Shown piece by piece: positions 1 to 8,198 of a stretch of 64,000 nt of DNA. Below the pieces are notes generated by a model that was not told the origin of the DNA, did no database searches, and was given only the letters and a program-made list of their open reading frames with translations. The stretch comes from Solirubrobacter sp035555675 (lineage in GTDB: Bacteria; Actinomycetota; Thermoleophilia; Solirubrobacterales; Solirubrobacteraceae): positions 1-64,000 of the forward strand of contig DATMGH010000006.1 of assembly GCA_035555675.1 (NCBI GenBank). The letters are read 5' to 3'. The position numbers were made by a program, and so were the translations under genes. Each line of letters begins with the position of its first letter. Position 1 is the stretch's first letter.

Positions 1-1
1 G

Positions 2-1747
2 CGCGTCGACGTCTACGCCGCGAACGCGATCACGGGCCAGATCTTCGGCCAGGGCGGCGGTGACGAGGCGCGCCGCTCGGCGTTCCTGTCGGCGCTGCGC
101 AAGCGCTACGGCAAGTCCGGGGGCCTGAAGCGGTTCGACGACTTCTCCGAGTTCGACGACCCGGACTCGCCGGCGACGCTCAGCAAGACGTTCCGCTACG
201 GCCGGACGATCGGGATCGGCAAGGGCAACGCGGTGCTCGACGCGGGCTCCTACCGGCCGGCCGGCCCGCGCGGCCTGGCGCGGGCGGCCAGCGCGCACCC
301 GCGCTGGACGAGCAACTTCCTGCTGGTCGGCGCGTCGCGCTCGGCCACCGGGCACCCGCTGTTCGTCGGCGGGCCGCAGATCGGCTACACGTACCCGGGC
401 CTGACGCTCGAGGCCGACATCAGCTACCCGGGCGTGCAGGCGCGCGGCGCGACCTCGGTCGCGTTCGCGGGCAACATCCTGATCGGGCGCGGGCCGGACT
501 ACGCGTGGACGCTGACGTCGGCCGGCAGCGACCTGATCGACGACTACGTCGAGACGCTGTGCGGCGGGTCGAGGACCAGGTACGTCTTCAAGGGCCGGTG
601 CCGTGCGATGGGCACGGTCGACGCGGGCACGATCAAGGGCGCCGGCCGCGTGAAGTACCGCACGACCGTCCACGGCCCGGTGACGGGTTACGGCAAGGTA
701 GGCGGGAAGACGGTCGCGGTGTCGCGCAAGCGTGCCAGCTACGGGCAGGACGTGCTGTGGCAGCTGGGGTTCCGTGACCTGACGACCGGGAAGGTGCGCT
801 CGGCGGCGACGCTGCGCGCCGCGCTCGCGACCTCGCCGTTCACGTTCAACGTCGGCTACGCGGACGACCGCGACATCGCGATGTTCTCGGCCGGCAAGCT
901 GCCGGTGCGCGACCGGCGCGTCGACCCGCGGTTGCCGACCAAGGGCACGGGCGCCTACGAGTGGAAGGGGTTCCTGAAGACGTCCCAGCACCCGTACCAG
1001 GTCAACCCGCCGTCCGGCACGCTGGTCAACTGGAACAACCGCCCGGCGCCGCACTGGGGCGCGGCCGACGACAACTGGTCCTACGGCGCCGTGCAGCGCG
1101 TCCAGATGCTCGAGGCCAACCTGGCCAAGACGCCCAAGCACACGCTGGCCACGGTCACGTCGGCGATGAACGCGGCCGCCACGCAGGATCTGCGCAGCGT
1201 CGCGCTGACGCCGGTCCTGGAGCGGCTCCTGAAGGCCGCGCCGGCGCCGAGCGCGCGAGCGGCGCGGATGCTGGCGCTGCTGGAGGCGTGGCGCGCCGGC
1301 GGCTCCTCGCGGCTGGACCGCAACCTCGACGGGGTGATCGACGCCGGGCCCGGCCCGGCGATCTGGGACGCGTTCTACCGGCGGCTGTGGCGGGCGGCGA
1401 TGCCGGTGCGCGGGCTCGACGCGCTGGTCGGGCACGACTCGGGCACCGGCAGCGACTTCACCGACGGCGGCTTCTGGTACCTCGACAAGGACCTGCGGAC
1501 GATCGCGGGCGGCCAGGTCAAGCGGCGCTTCAACGAGCGCTACTGCGGCGGCGGGAGCCGGAAGCGGTGCGCGGCCGCGGTCTGGAAGGCGCTGGACGCG
1601 GTCCCGGGCGACCCGGACGCGCTGCGGGCGAACGCGAACGCCGAGCGGATCTCCTTCCGTCCCGGCCTGCTGCCGACCACGCTGCGCTACACGAACCGCC
1701 CGACCGGCATCCAGCAGGTGATCTCGTTCAACGGACATCGCCCGTAG
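2..1747 (+). CDS. Penicillin acylase (N-terminal nucleophile hydrolase) family protein, 3' part
   Basis: The frame is open from base 2, so the gene begins left of the window and 581 codons are visible. The motif TSNFLLVGASRSATGHPLF (Ser codon at 311-313) matches the start of the beta subunit in penicillin acylases, where this Ser becomes the N-terminal nucleophile after autocleavage; in the family it is usually SNxWxVxGxxTxxGxPL. Later segments (YTYPGL; the GTLVNWNNRPAP stretch near base 1017) also fit the beta subunit. Family members are usually exported and hydrolyse amide bonds such as acyl-homoserine lactones or beta-lactams; the substrate here cannot be told. A strong hairpin follows the stop. 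Confidence 0.8.
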   Translation, partial: RVDVYAANAITGQIFGQGGGDEARRSAFLSALRKRYGKSGGLKRFDDFSEFDDPDSPATLSKTFRYGRTIGIGKGNAVLDAGSYRPAGPRGLARAASAHPRWTSNFLLVGASRSATGHPLFVGGPQIGYTYPGLTLEADISYPGVQARGATSVAFAGNILIGRGPDYAWTLTSAGSDLIDDYVETLCGGSRTRYVFKGRCRAMGTVDAGTIKGAGRVKYRTTVHGPVTGYGKVGGKTVAVSRKRASYGQDVLWQLGFRDLTTGKVRSAATLRAALATSPFTFNVGYADDRDIAMFSAGKLPVRDRRVDPRLPTKGTGAYEWKGFLKTSQHPYQVNPPSGTLVNWNNRPAPHWGAADDNWSYGAVQRVQMLEANLAKTPKHTLATVTSAMNAAATQDLRSVALTPVLERLLKAAPAPSARAARMLALLEAWRAGGSSRLDRNLDGVIDAGPGPAIWDAFYRRLWRAAMPVRGLDALVGHDSGTGSDFTDGGFWYLDKDLRTIAGGQVKRRFNERYCGGGSRKRCAAAVWKALDAVPGDPDALRANANAERISFRPGLLPTTLRYTNRPTGIQQVISFNGHRP

Positions 1748-1750
1748 GCC

Positions 1751-1774
1751 GCCCGCGCCCTCGCGGGCGCGGGC
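1751..1774. terminator. Bidirectional hairpin terminator between convergent genes
   Basis: GCCCGCGCCC (1751-1760) and GGGCGCGGGC (1765-1774) form a perfect 10-bp stem with a TCGC tetraloop. It lies between the stops of the convergent genes ending at 1747 and 1787. There is no T-run, as is common in GC-rich actinobacteria. Confidence 0.7.
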
Positions 1775-1786
1775 GATGGCCCGGGG

Positions 1787-2425
1787 CTACGGCAGGACCT
1801 GGGTGACGACGCCGAAGACGACGCAGGTGGCCGCGGGCGTGCCGCGGCCGTCCTGCCGCACGCCGCCGGTGATGATCGCGTTCTGGCCGCGCTTCTCGAC
1901 GTGGAACGTGAACGTGTTCGAGCCGCCGATGCTGAGCGAGGCCGCCGTCTGGTTGGCGGCGACCGACAGCGAGCCGTCGCCGTTGCCGACGCGGCGGGCG
2001 AGGTTGACCGCCTCGCCGGACTGGTTGAGGAACGTGATCACGGAGATCGGGTCCTCGATGCCGACGGTGTTGTTCTGGTCGTTGCAGGTCGCGGTCAGCG
2101 TGCCGAGCCCGCTCTGCGACCAGACGGTCTGCGGCGCGCCGGGCGCGTTATCTGCGACTTCGAAGACCTTGCTGATGGTCGACGTCTTGCCGACGTCGGC
2201 CACGAACTTACCCGGCAGCCGGCCCTTGTTCGGGCCGGAGCGGTTGGTCGCGACCAGCTTGCCCGCCGCCTGCCGAAGCGTCGCGCCGCTGTAGACGGCG
2301 CTCTTGCCGTCGACCGAGCCGGCGCGCTCGGCGTAGCTCATCGCCGCCATCGAGGTGCCGCCCAGCGACACGAACAACGCGATGCCCGCAACCACCATCG
2401 ACGGTGATGGCTTCCAGCGTTTCAT
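1787..2425 (-). CDS. Exported hypothetical protein with short signal peptide
   Basis: A 212-residue protein starting MKRWKPSPSMVVAG followed by a hydrophobic segment ending near residue 28 (TSMAAMS). This reads as a signal peptide or signal anchor. The start ATG has GGGAGG about six bases upstream. The remainder is a beta-rich, Gly/Thr-rich extracellular domain with two Cys (in TATCND and in the C-terminal TCVVFG) that could form a disulfide. I do not recognise a catalytic motif. I recall the same N-terminal style from many exported proteins of Solirubrobacterales, which supports the taxonomic guess. Function unknown. Confidence 0.75.
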   Translation of the reverse strand: MKRWKPSPSMVVAGIALFVSLGGTSMAAMSYAERAGSVDGKSAVYSGATLRQAAGKLVATNRSGPNKGRLPGKFVADVGKTSTISKVFEVADNAPGAPQTVWSQSGLGTLTATCNDQNNTVGIEDPISVITFLNQSGEAVNLARRVGNGDGSLSVAANQTAASLSIGGSNTFTFHVEKRGQNAIITGGVRQDGRGTPAATCVVFGVVTQVLP

Positions 2426-2520
2426 GTGAACCCTCCCTGTGGGTTGAATCGGTTGACGCGTTCCCTGCGTTCCCCGAAACCCGCGAGCTGAAGCGAAGAT
2501 GCGGCCGATCGCGAACGCCT

Positions 2521-2548
2521 GAGAGGCCCGCCGCCGGGCGGGCCTCTC
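2521..2548. terminator. Strong hairpin in a divergent intergenic region
   Basis: GAGAGGCCCGCC (2521-2532) and GGCGGGCCTCTC (2537-2548) form a perfect 12-bp stem with a GCCG loop. It lies between two divergently transcribed genes (starts at 2425 and 2839), where no coding gene ends. It may end a short untranslated transcript or insulate the two promoters. Apart from this hairpin and the promoter elements at 2793-2826, I see nothing else in 2426-2838. Confidence 0.5.
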
Positions 2549-2792
2549 AAGTTGAGGGAGGCGGGTGGCCGGGGGTCAATCGGCGGCCGCCTCGTGGGCA
2601 CCGGAAGGAGGGTGACTCCGGGCCTGTGGAGGAGGAGATCGCTGGTCAGACGATCTCTTTGGGTGTCGGAACATCGCCGAGCCAGTGCGGCGTTCCGCGA
2701 TGTGGAAATCGACGTCCGTGTCGTCCGATGCGGCGGTCGGATTGGTCCGTTCCGTACGCCGCAGACACCATGATGCGCCTCTTGCGTTGCTT

Positions 2793-2826
2793 AAACCTTG
2801 GAGAAACCTTGGCGCTCCGCTAGCGT
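2793..2826 (+). promoter_or_regulatory. SARP-type direct repeats and promoter of the BTAD regulator
   Basis: AAACCTTGG occurs at 2793-2801 and again at 2804-2812, an 11-bp period. The second copy ends exactly 8 nt before a TAGCGT -10 box (2821-2826). TTGGAG (2798-2803), 17 nt upstream of the -10, could act as a -35. Paired heptamers at 11-bp spacing, 8 bp before a -10, are the known arrangement of SARP activator sites. This suggests that the BTAD protein encoded just downstream controls its own gene. Confidence 0.55.
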
Positions 2827-2838
2827 CCTGCGCTGAAG

Positions 2839-5800
2839 GTGGGCGAGGGCTGGGAAATCCGGTTGTGCGGCCCGGTCATGGTCGACGTCTCGGGGCGTCG
2901 TCTGGACGCCGGGCTCCCGGGGCGGCAGGGCCGCCTGCTCTTCGCCTATCTGGTGCTGAATCGTACACGCGGCTGCCCGCGCGACGAGCTCATCGACGTG
3001 CTGTGGCCCGAGGGCCCGCCCGCGGCGGCGGACTCGGCGCTCAGCGCGCTGCTGTCGAAGCTGCGCCGGGCGCTCGGCCCGGGCGTGCTGAGCGGCCGCA
3101 GCGAGCTGCGCCTGCACCTGGAGCCCGTGCGCGTCGACATCGAGACGTCGGCGGCGGCGATCGTCGAGGCCGAGGCGGCGATGGAGAGCGGCGACCACCC
3201 GCGTGCAACGGAACGTGCACGGAGCGCGCTCTCCACCGATCTGCAGACGTTCCTGCCCGACACCGAAGGCGGCTGGGCGGCCGAGCAGCGGCGCGAGCTG
3301 GAGACGATCCGGCTGCGCGGGCTGGAGCTGCTCGCCGAGGCCGGGCTGCGCCAGGGCGGGCGCGAGCTGGGCGCGGCCGAGCAGGCCGCGCGAGCGGCGA
3401 TCGCGGCGGCGCCGTTCCGCGAGTCCTCGCACCGGCTGCTGATGGAGGTCCACGAGGCGGCGGGCAACCCGGCGGAGGCGCTGCGCGCGTTCGAGGAGCT
3501 GCGGTCGCTGCTGCGCGAGGAGCTCGGCACGACGCCGGGGCCGGCCGCGATGGCCGTGTTCGAGCGCGTCCTGCGCGGCGAGCCGCCGCCCGTGCCGCGG
3601 GCGGTCGAGGTCGCGTGGGAGGCGGCGACGTGGCCGGCGCCGCTGGCCGCGGCGGTGGACCGGCGCGCGCTGGTCGGCCGCGGCGTCGAGCTGGCGTTCC
3701 TGGAGCGCTGCTGGCGCGAGGCCGTCGAGGGGCAGCGGGCGCTCGTCCTGCTGACCGGCGACGCGGGCGCGGGCAAGACGCGGCTCGCGGCCGAGCTGGC
3801 CGCGCAGGCCCACGGCGACGGCGCGGTGGTGCTCTACGGGCGCTTCGACGAGGAGACGCTGACGCCCTACCAGGCGATCGTGGAGATGCTGCGCGGGTGG
3901 TCGGCGGGCGCGCCGCTGGACTCGCTGCGCGAGCGGCTCGGCGCCCGCGCCGCCGAGCTGGCGATCCTGCTGCCGGAGTTCGGTCCGCCGCCGGCCGACC
4001 ACCTGGCCACGGGCACGATCACCGGCTCGGAGGCCGACGCGCAGCGCTACCGCTTCTTCGACGCGGTGGCGGCGCTGATCGGGGAGATCGGCGTCGAGGC
4101 GCCGGTCGTGCTCGTCTTCGACGACCTGCACTGGGCCGACCGGCCGACGCTGCAGCTGCTGCGCCACCTGGTGCGCGCGCCGGCGCCGCGGCGCGCGCTG
4201 TTCCTGGGGAGCTACCGGGAGAGCGAGATCTCCGACCGGCATCCGCTGCACGAGCTGGTCGGGGACCTGCGGCGCGAGGGGACGCTGCGGCGGCTCGAGC
4301 TGTCCGGCCTGTCGGAGGCCGAGGTCGGCGAGCTGGTCACGGAGCTGGCGGCGGCGCCGGCCACGGAGGCGTTCGTGCACGCGCTGGCGGGGGAGACGGA
4401 GGGCAACCCGTTCTTCATCGAGGAGGTCGTGCGGCACATCCGCGAGACCGCCGGGGCGCTGACCGAGGAGGTCACGCTCGAGCAGGCCGGGGTGCCCGAC
4501 GGGGTGCGGGAAGTCACCGCGCGGCGCCTGCGGCGGCTCTCGGAGCCGACGCGCGCGGTGCTGCTGGTGGCGTCGGTGATCGGGCGCGAGTTCGACTACG
4601 ACGTGCTGTCCAACGTCGCCGAGACCAGCGGGGACGCGCTGGTGGAGGCGCTCGAGGAGGGCGTCGAGGCGCGCGTGCTGCGCGAGGCGGGGCACGTCGG
4701 GCGCTACGCGTTCACGCACACGCTGGTGCGGGCGACGCTGTACGACAGCATCAGCCAGCTGCGGCGTGCGCGGCTGCACGGGCGCGTCGGCGAGGCGCTG
4801 GTGGCGCTTCGCGGCGGGGACCTCGACCCGCACCTGGCGATGCTGGCGCACCACTTCGCCCAGGCGGCGCCGGTCGAGCGGCCGGACCGGGCGATCGACT
4901 TCGCGCTGGCCGCCGCCCGGCGCGCGGACCGGATGCTGGCCTGGGAGGAGGCCGCGCAGCACTACCGGGCGGCGCTGCGGGCGCGCGAGCTGGCGGGCGC
5001 GGTCGACGACCAGGTGCGCGGGGAGCTGCTGCTCGCCCTGGGCGCGTCCGAGGACCGGGCGGGGCTCGAGCAGGAGGCGCGGACGACGTTCCAGGCCGCG
5101 ATCCGCACGGCGCGCCAGCTCGGTGACGCGGTGCTCTTGACGCGCGCGGCGCTGGGCGTGGCCGGGCCGTGGTCGGCGCTCTCGCGGTCGGACCCCGAGC
5201 GGGTGGCACTGCTCGACGAGGCGATGGAGGTCCTGCCCGAGGACGACTCCCCGCTGCGCGCACGGCTGCTCGCGCGCATGTCGCTGGAGCTCTACTACGC
5301 GGGCGAGCCGGAGCTGCGGGTGGCGCTGGCCGACGAGGCGGTGGCGATCGCCCGCCGCACGGGCGACCTGCGCACGCTGGCGTCCTGCCTGGACGCGCGC
5401 CACTACGCGCTGTGGCTGCCGGAGAACGTCGAGGAGCGGCTCGAGGTGGCCGCGGAGCTGCGGCGCGTGGCCGAGCAGACCGGCGACCCGGAGCTCGAGC
5501 TGCAGGGCGCGGGGTGGACGATCATCGATCTGATGGAGCTCGGCGACATCGAGGGTGTCGACATCCAGATCGCGGCGGTCTCGAAGCTGGCGGAGGCGCT
5601 GCACCGGCCGATCTGGCTGTGGTGGGCGTCGCTGTTCCGGGGCGCCCGGGCGCAGCTCGCGGGGCAGTTCGACGAGGCCGAGCGGCTGGCCCAGGAGACG
5701 CTGGCGATCGGGCAGCGCGGGCAGGCCGAGAACGCGCTGCACTACTACGCGCAGGCGATGTTCAGCATCCGGCGCGAGCAGGGGCGGCTGGCGGAGGTCG

Positions 5801-6387
5801 AGGGCGCGGTGCGCGGGTTCATCGACCTCTATCCGGCGATCCCCGCGTGGCGCGCGGCGCTGGCGCTGCTGCTGGTCGAGCTGGGGCGGCCGGACGAGGC
5901 GCGCGCGGCGTTCGAGGCGGTCGCGGGGGACGGCTTCGCGGCGTTCCCGCGGGACGCCAACTGGCTGATCGCGATCACGCTGGTGGCCGAGGTCTGCGGC
6001 GCGCTGGGCGACGCGGGGCGGGCGGGGGAGCTGTACGCGCTGCTGGAGCCCTACGCGGGGCGCAACGTGGTCGTCGGGCGCAACGCGACGTGCAACGGGA
6101 GCGCGTCGCGGCTGCTGGGCGTCCTGGCGGCCGTCCAGGGCCAGTACTCGGTCGCCGAGAAGCACTTCGCGGCGGCGCAGGAGATGCACGTGGTCATGGG
6201 CACCAAGCCCTGGTACGCGCGGACGCAGGTCGACTCCGCGGAGATGCTCCTGGCCCGCCGCGGCCCGGGGGACGTCGAGCGGGCGACGCAGCTGCTGGCC
6301 GACGCGATCCTGGTCGCCGACGCGCTCGGCATGGTCGTGCTCGCCGAGCGCGCCCGGCGGTTGGTGCCGGCGCGGGCGCAGGCGTAG
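2839..6387 (+). CDS. Large SARP/BTAD-family transcriptional regulator with AAA ATPase and TPR-like repeats
   Basis: 1182 residues from GTG. Domain order: an OmpR-type winged helix (about 5-90, with RDELIDVLWPEG); a BTAD helical domain (about 95-250, with EAARAAIAAAPFRESSHRLL); a P-loop ATPase with Walker A GDAGAGKT (307-314) and Walker B VVLVFDDLHWAD (D428/D429); then a long C-terminal helical region rich in AxxxY/A repeats resembling TPRs. This is the AfsR/SARP-ATPase layout: a cytoplasmic activator whose ATPase and TPR parts sense a signal. No C-terminal LuxR helix-turn-helix is visible. The target is unknown apart from possible autoregulation through the repeats upstream. The last codons overlap a tandem duplication. 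A long antisense frame here is a GC artefact. Confidence 0.88.
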   Translation: MGEGWEIRLCGPVMVDVSGRRLDAGLPGRQGRLLFAYLVLNRTRGCPRDELIDVLWPEGPPAAADSALSALLSKLRRALGPGVLSGRSELRLHLEPVRVDIETSAAAIVEAEAAMESGDHPRATERARSALSTDLQTFLPDTEGGWAAEQRRELETIRLRGLELLAEAGLRQGGRELGAAEQAARAAIAAAPFRESSHRLLMEVHEAAGNPAEALRAFEELRSLLREELGTTPGPAAMAVFERVLRGEPPPVPRAVEVAWEAATWPAPLAAAVDRRALVGRGVELAFLERCWREAVEGQRALVLLTGDAGAGKTRLAAELAAQAHGDGAVVLYGRFDEETLTPYQAIVEMLRGWSAGAPLDSLRERLGARAAELAILLPEFGPPPADHLATGTITGSEADAQRYRFFDAVAALIGEIGVEAPVVLVFDDLHWADRPTLQLLRHLVRAPAPRRALFLGSYRESEISDRHPLHELVGDLRREGTLRRLELSGLSEAEVGELVTELAAAPATEAFVHALAGETEGNPFFIEEVVRHIRETAGALTEEVTLEQAGVPDGVREVTARRLRRLSEPTRAVLLVASVIGREFDYDVLSNVAETSGDALVEALEEGVEARVLREAGHVGRYAFTHTLVRATLYDSISQLRRARLHGRVGEALVALRGGDLDPHLAMLAHHFAQAAPVERPDRAIDFALAAARRADRMLAWEEAAQHYRAALRARELAGAVDDQVRGELLLALGASEDRAGLEQEARTTFQAAIRTARQLGDAVLLTRAALGVAGPWSALSRSDPERVALLDEAMEVLPEDDSPLRARLLARMSLELYYAGEPELRVALADEAVAIARRTGDLRTLASCLDARHYALWLPENVEERLEVAAELRRVAEQTGDPELELQGAGWTIIDLMELGDIEGVDIQIAAVSKLAEALHRPIWLWWASLFRGARAQLAGQFDEAERLAQETLAIGQRGQAENALHYYAQAMFSIRREQGRLAEVEGAVRGFIDLYPAIPAWRAALALLLVELGRPDEARAAFEAVAGDGFAAFPRDANWLIAITLVAEVCGALGDAGRAGELYALLEPYAGRNVVVGRNATCNGSASRLLGVLAAVQGQYSVAEKHFAAAQEMHVVMGTKPWYARTQVDSAEMLLARRGPGDVERATQLLADAILVADALGMVVLAERARRLVPARAQA

Positions 6388-6436
6388 GGGGTCTTGGGTC
6401 GCCCGGCGGCGTAGGGGGTCTTTGGGTCGCCCGGCG
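6382..6436 (+). repeat. Two-copy tandem duplication at the gene end
   Basis: Two copies of a 27/28-bp unit starting GCGTAGGGGGTCTT and ending GGGTCGCCCGGCG lie head to tail at 6382-6408 and 6409-6436; the second has one extra T. The first carries the stop codon of the preceding gene. It looks like replication slippage. Confidence 0.75.
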
Positions 6437-6512
6437 GCGTGCTGGGCGCCGACCGGGTCTCGTGCGCCTTGCGCGCTGGAACGGCGCATCGAGGGGGGCG
6501 CCGAACGGCAGG

Positions 6513-6644
6513 CCGCGCGATCTTCCGTCCACCGCCCGGTTGACAGTCGTCCGGCCGGGGGGGTGTGTCCGGAAACTCGCCTGACAGGCGACCTAGCGGA
6601 CACACCCCCCGGCCAACCCGCCCGGTGGACGGGAGATCGCGCGG
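6513..6644. repeat. 132-bp imperfect palindrome (MITE- or cruciform-like)
   Basis: The outer arms read CCGCGCGATCTTCCGTCCACC at the left, and its near-perfect reverse complement ends at 6644 (20 of 21 match). A second pair, GTGTGTCCG (6563-6571) and CGGACACAC (6597-6605), is nested inside, and at the centre TCGCCT/AGGCGA (6577-6591) pairs around GAC. It occupies most of the 6388-6750 gene-free stretch between the BTAD regulator and radA. Nested inverted repeats with conserved ends fit a small non-autonomous element or a BIME-like unit. I found no second copy in the window. Confidence 0.6.
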
Positions 6645-6737
6645 CTCCGCGGCACTCGCCCCCCTTATCGCTGCTGTTTCCGGCGCGGCCGGACAAGCCG
6701 CGCGGTTGAAGGGGGCGAACGCGTCCGCCCCGCCACC

Positions 6738-6743
6738 TACGGT
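6738..6743 (+). promoter_or_regulatory. -10 box for a leaderless radA transcript
   Basis: TACGGT ends 7 nt before the radA ATG, with no Shine-Dalgarno between. This spacing puts the transcription start at the start codon. Confidence 0.5.
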
Positions 6744-6750
6744 CAATGAC

Positions 6751-8115
6751 ATGGCCCGCGCCACGACCGTCTTCGTCTGCTCCGCCTGCGCCGCGGAGAC
6801 CCCGCGCTGGATGGGCCAGTGCCCGGGCTGCGGCGCCTGGAACACGCTCGCCGAAGAGGTGCGGAGCAAGCAGGCGCCGGCCACGAACGGACGCGCCGCC
6901 AGCGGCGCACGGGCCGGCAGGCCCCAGCGCCTCGCGGACGTCCAGGCCGAGCGCTACGAGCGGCTCGCCACCCACATCGGCGAGCTGGACCGGATCCTCG
7001 GCGGCGGCGTCGTCCCCGGGTCGCTGGTGCTGATCGGCGGCTCGCCCGGCATCGGCAAGTCCACGCTCACGTCGATGGCGCTCGGCAACCTCCAGGCGGC
7101 GGGGCACCGGACGCTCTACGTGTCCGGCGAGGAGTCGGCGGCGCAGATCCGCCTGCGGGCCGAGCGGCTGCCCACCGGCGCGCTCGACGTCCCGGTGCTG
7201 GCCGAGACCGACCTGGACACGGTGCTGGCGACGCTCGAGGCCGAGCGCCCCGAAGTCTGCGTCATCGACAGCGTCCAGACGCTGCACGCGCAGGACCTCA
7301 CGGGCGCGTCGGGGTCCGTCGGCCAGGTGCGCGAAGTCGCCGACCGCATCACGCGGCTCGCCAAGGCCCGCAACATCGCCGTCCTGCTCGTCGGCCACGT
7401 CACCAAGGAGGGCGCCCTCGCGGGCCCGCGGGTGCTCGAGCACCTGGTCGACTGCGTGCTCCAGTTCGAGGGCGAGCGCGAGCGCACCTACCGGACGCTG
7501 CGGGCGCTCAAGAACCGGTTCGGCTCGACCAACGACGTCGGCGTCTTCGAGATGCACCAGGACGGCCTGGTCGAGGTCCAGGACGCCAGCGCGCGCTTCG
7601 TCGGGGAGGCCACGCGCGCGCCCGGCAGCGTGGTGCTGGCGGCGATGGAGGGCAGCCGGCCGCTGCTGGTCGAGGTCCAGGCGCTCGTCAGCCCCTCGGA
7701 GCTCGTCCCGCCCCGGCGGGTGACCAACGGCATCGACCGCAACCGGCTCGCGCTCGTGCTGGCCGTCCTCGGCCGCCACGCGGGGATCGGCGCCGGCAGC
7801 GCGGACGTGTTCGTCAACGTCGCGGGCGGGGTGCGCGTGGACGAGCCGGGCGCGGACCTCGCCGTCGCGCTGGCGGTCGCGAGCGCCGTCAAGGGCGTCA
7901 CCCTGGGCTCGGAGAGCACGCCGCTGGCCTGCTTCGGCGAGGTCGGGCTGACCGGGGAGCTGCGCTCGGTCGGCCACCCGGACCGCCGGCTCGCCGAGGC
8001 GCGCAAGTTCGGCCTGGACCCGGTCCTCTCACCGGGCGAGCGGACGCCCACGCTGCGGGCCGCCGTCCGCGCCGCCCTGGGCACGACGTCCGACCCGCGT
8101 GCTAGCAGCCGATGA
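6751..8115 (+). CDS. radA: DNA repair protein RadA
   Basis: 454 residues, the usual family length. An N-terminal C4 zinc finger (CSAC...CPGC) is followed by a RecA-like ATPase with Walker A GSPGIGKST (K103), the RadA-specific KNRFGST (from K254), and a Lon-protease-like C-terminal domain. RadA is a DNA-dependent ATPase that drives branch migration of recombination intermediates. I chose ATG 6751 over an upstream in-frame extension because it gives the canonical N-terminus and sits 7 nt after a -10 box. disA follows, as in many actinobacteria and firmicutes; RadA is known to interact with DisA in Bacillus and mycobacteria. Confidence 0.95.
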   Translation: MARATTVFVCSACAAETPRWMGQCPGCGAWNTLAEEVRSKQAPATNGRAASGARAGRPQRLADVQAERYERLATHIGELDRILGGGVVPGSLVLIGGSPGIGKSTLTSMALGNLQAAGHRTLYVSGEESAAQIRLRAERLPTGALDVPVLAETDLDTVLATLEAERPEVCVIDSVQTLHAQDLTGASGSVGQVREVADRITRLAKARNIAVLLVGHVTKEGALAGPRVLEHLVDCVLQFEGERERTYRTLRALKNRFGSTNDVGVFEMHQDGLVEVQDASARFVGEATRAPGSVVLAAMEGSRPLLVEVQALVSPSELVPPRRVTNGIDRNRLALVLAVLGRHAGIGAGSADVFVNVAGGVRVDEPGADLAVALAVASAVKGVTLGSESTPLACFGEVGLTGELRSVGHPDRRLAEARKFGLDPVLSPGERTPTLRAAVRAALGTTSDPRASSR

Positions 8116-8186
8116 GCGTTTCGTCAAGCGCCGTTTTTCGCTCTATTGCGGGGGATTTCCGGCTAAATAGCGGTTAAGCCAACTGC

Positions 8187-8192
8187 TAGAAT
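8187..8192 (+). promoter_or_regulatory. -10 box for a leaderless disA transcript
   Basis: TAGAAT with 6 nt before GTG 8199 and 9 nt before ATG 8202. No ribosome-binding site is present, so a leaderless mRNA beginning at the GTG is likely. Confidence 0.5.
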
Positions 8193-8198
8193 CCAAGC

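Noticed and set aside
2685..5126. Plus-strand frame overlapping the BTAD gene
   Set aside because: Gly/Ala/Arg-only composition in the shifted frame of a coding gene.
2791..7977. 1728-codon open frame on the minus strand
   Set aside because: It is antisense to the BTAD regulator and radA, both clearly coding. Its His/Arg/Gln-rich composition is typical of a GC-rich antisense frame.
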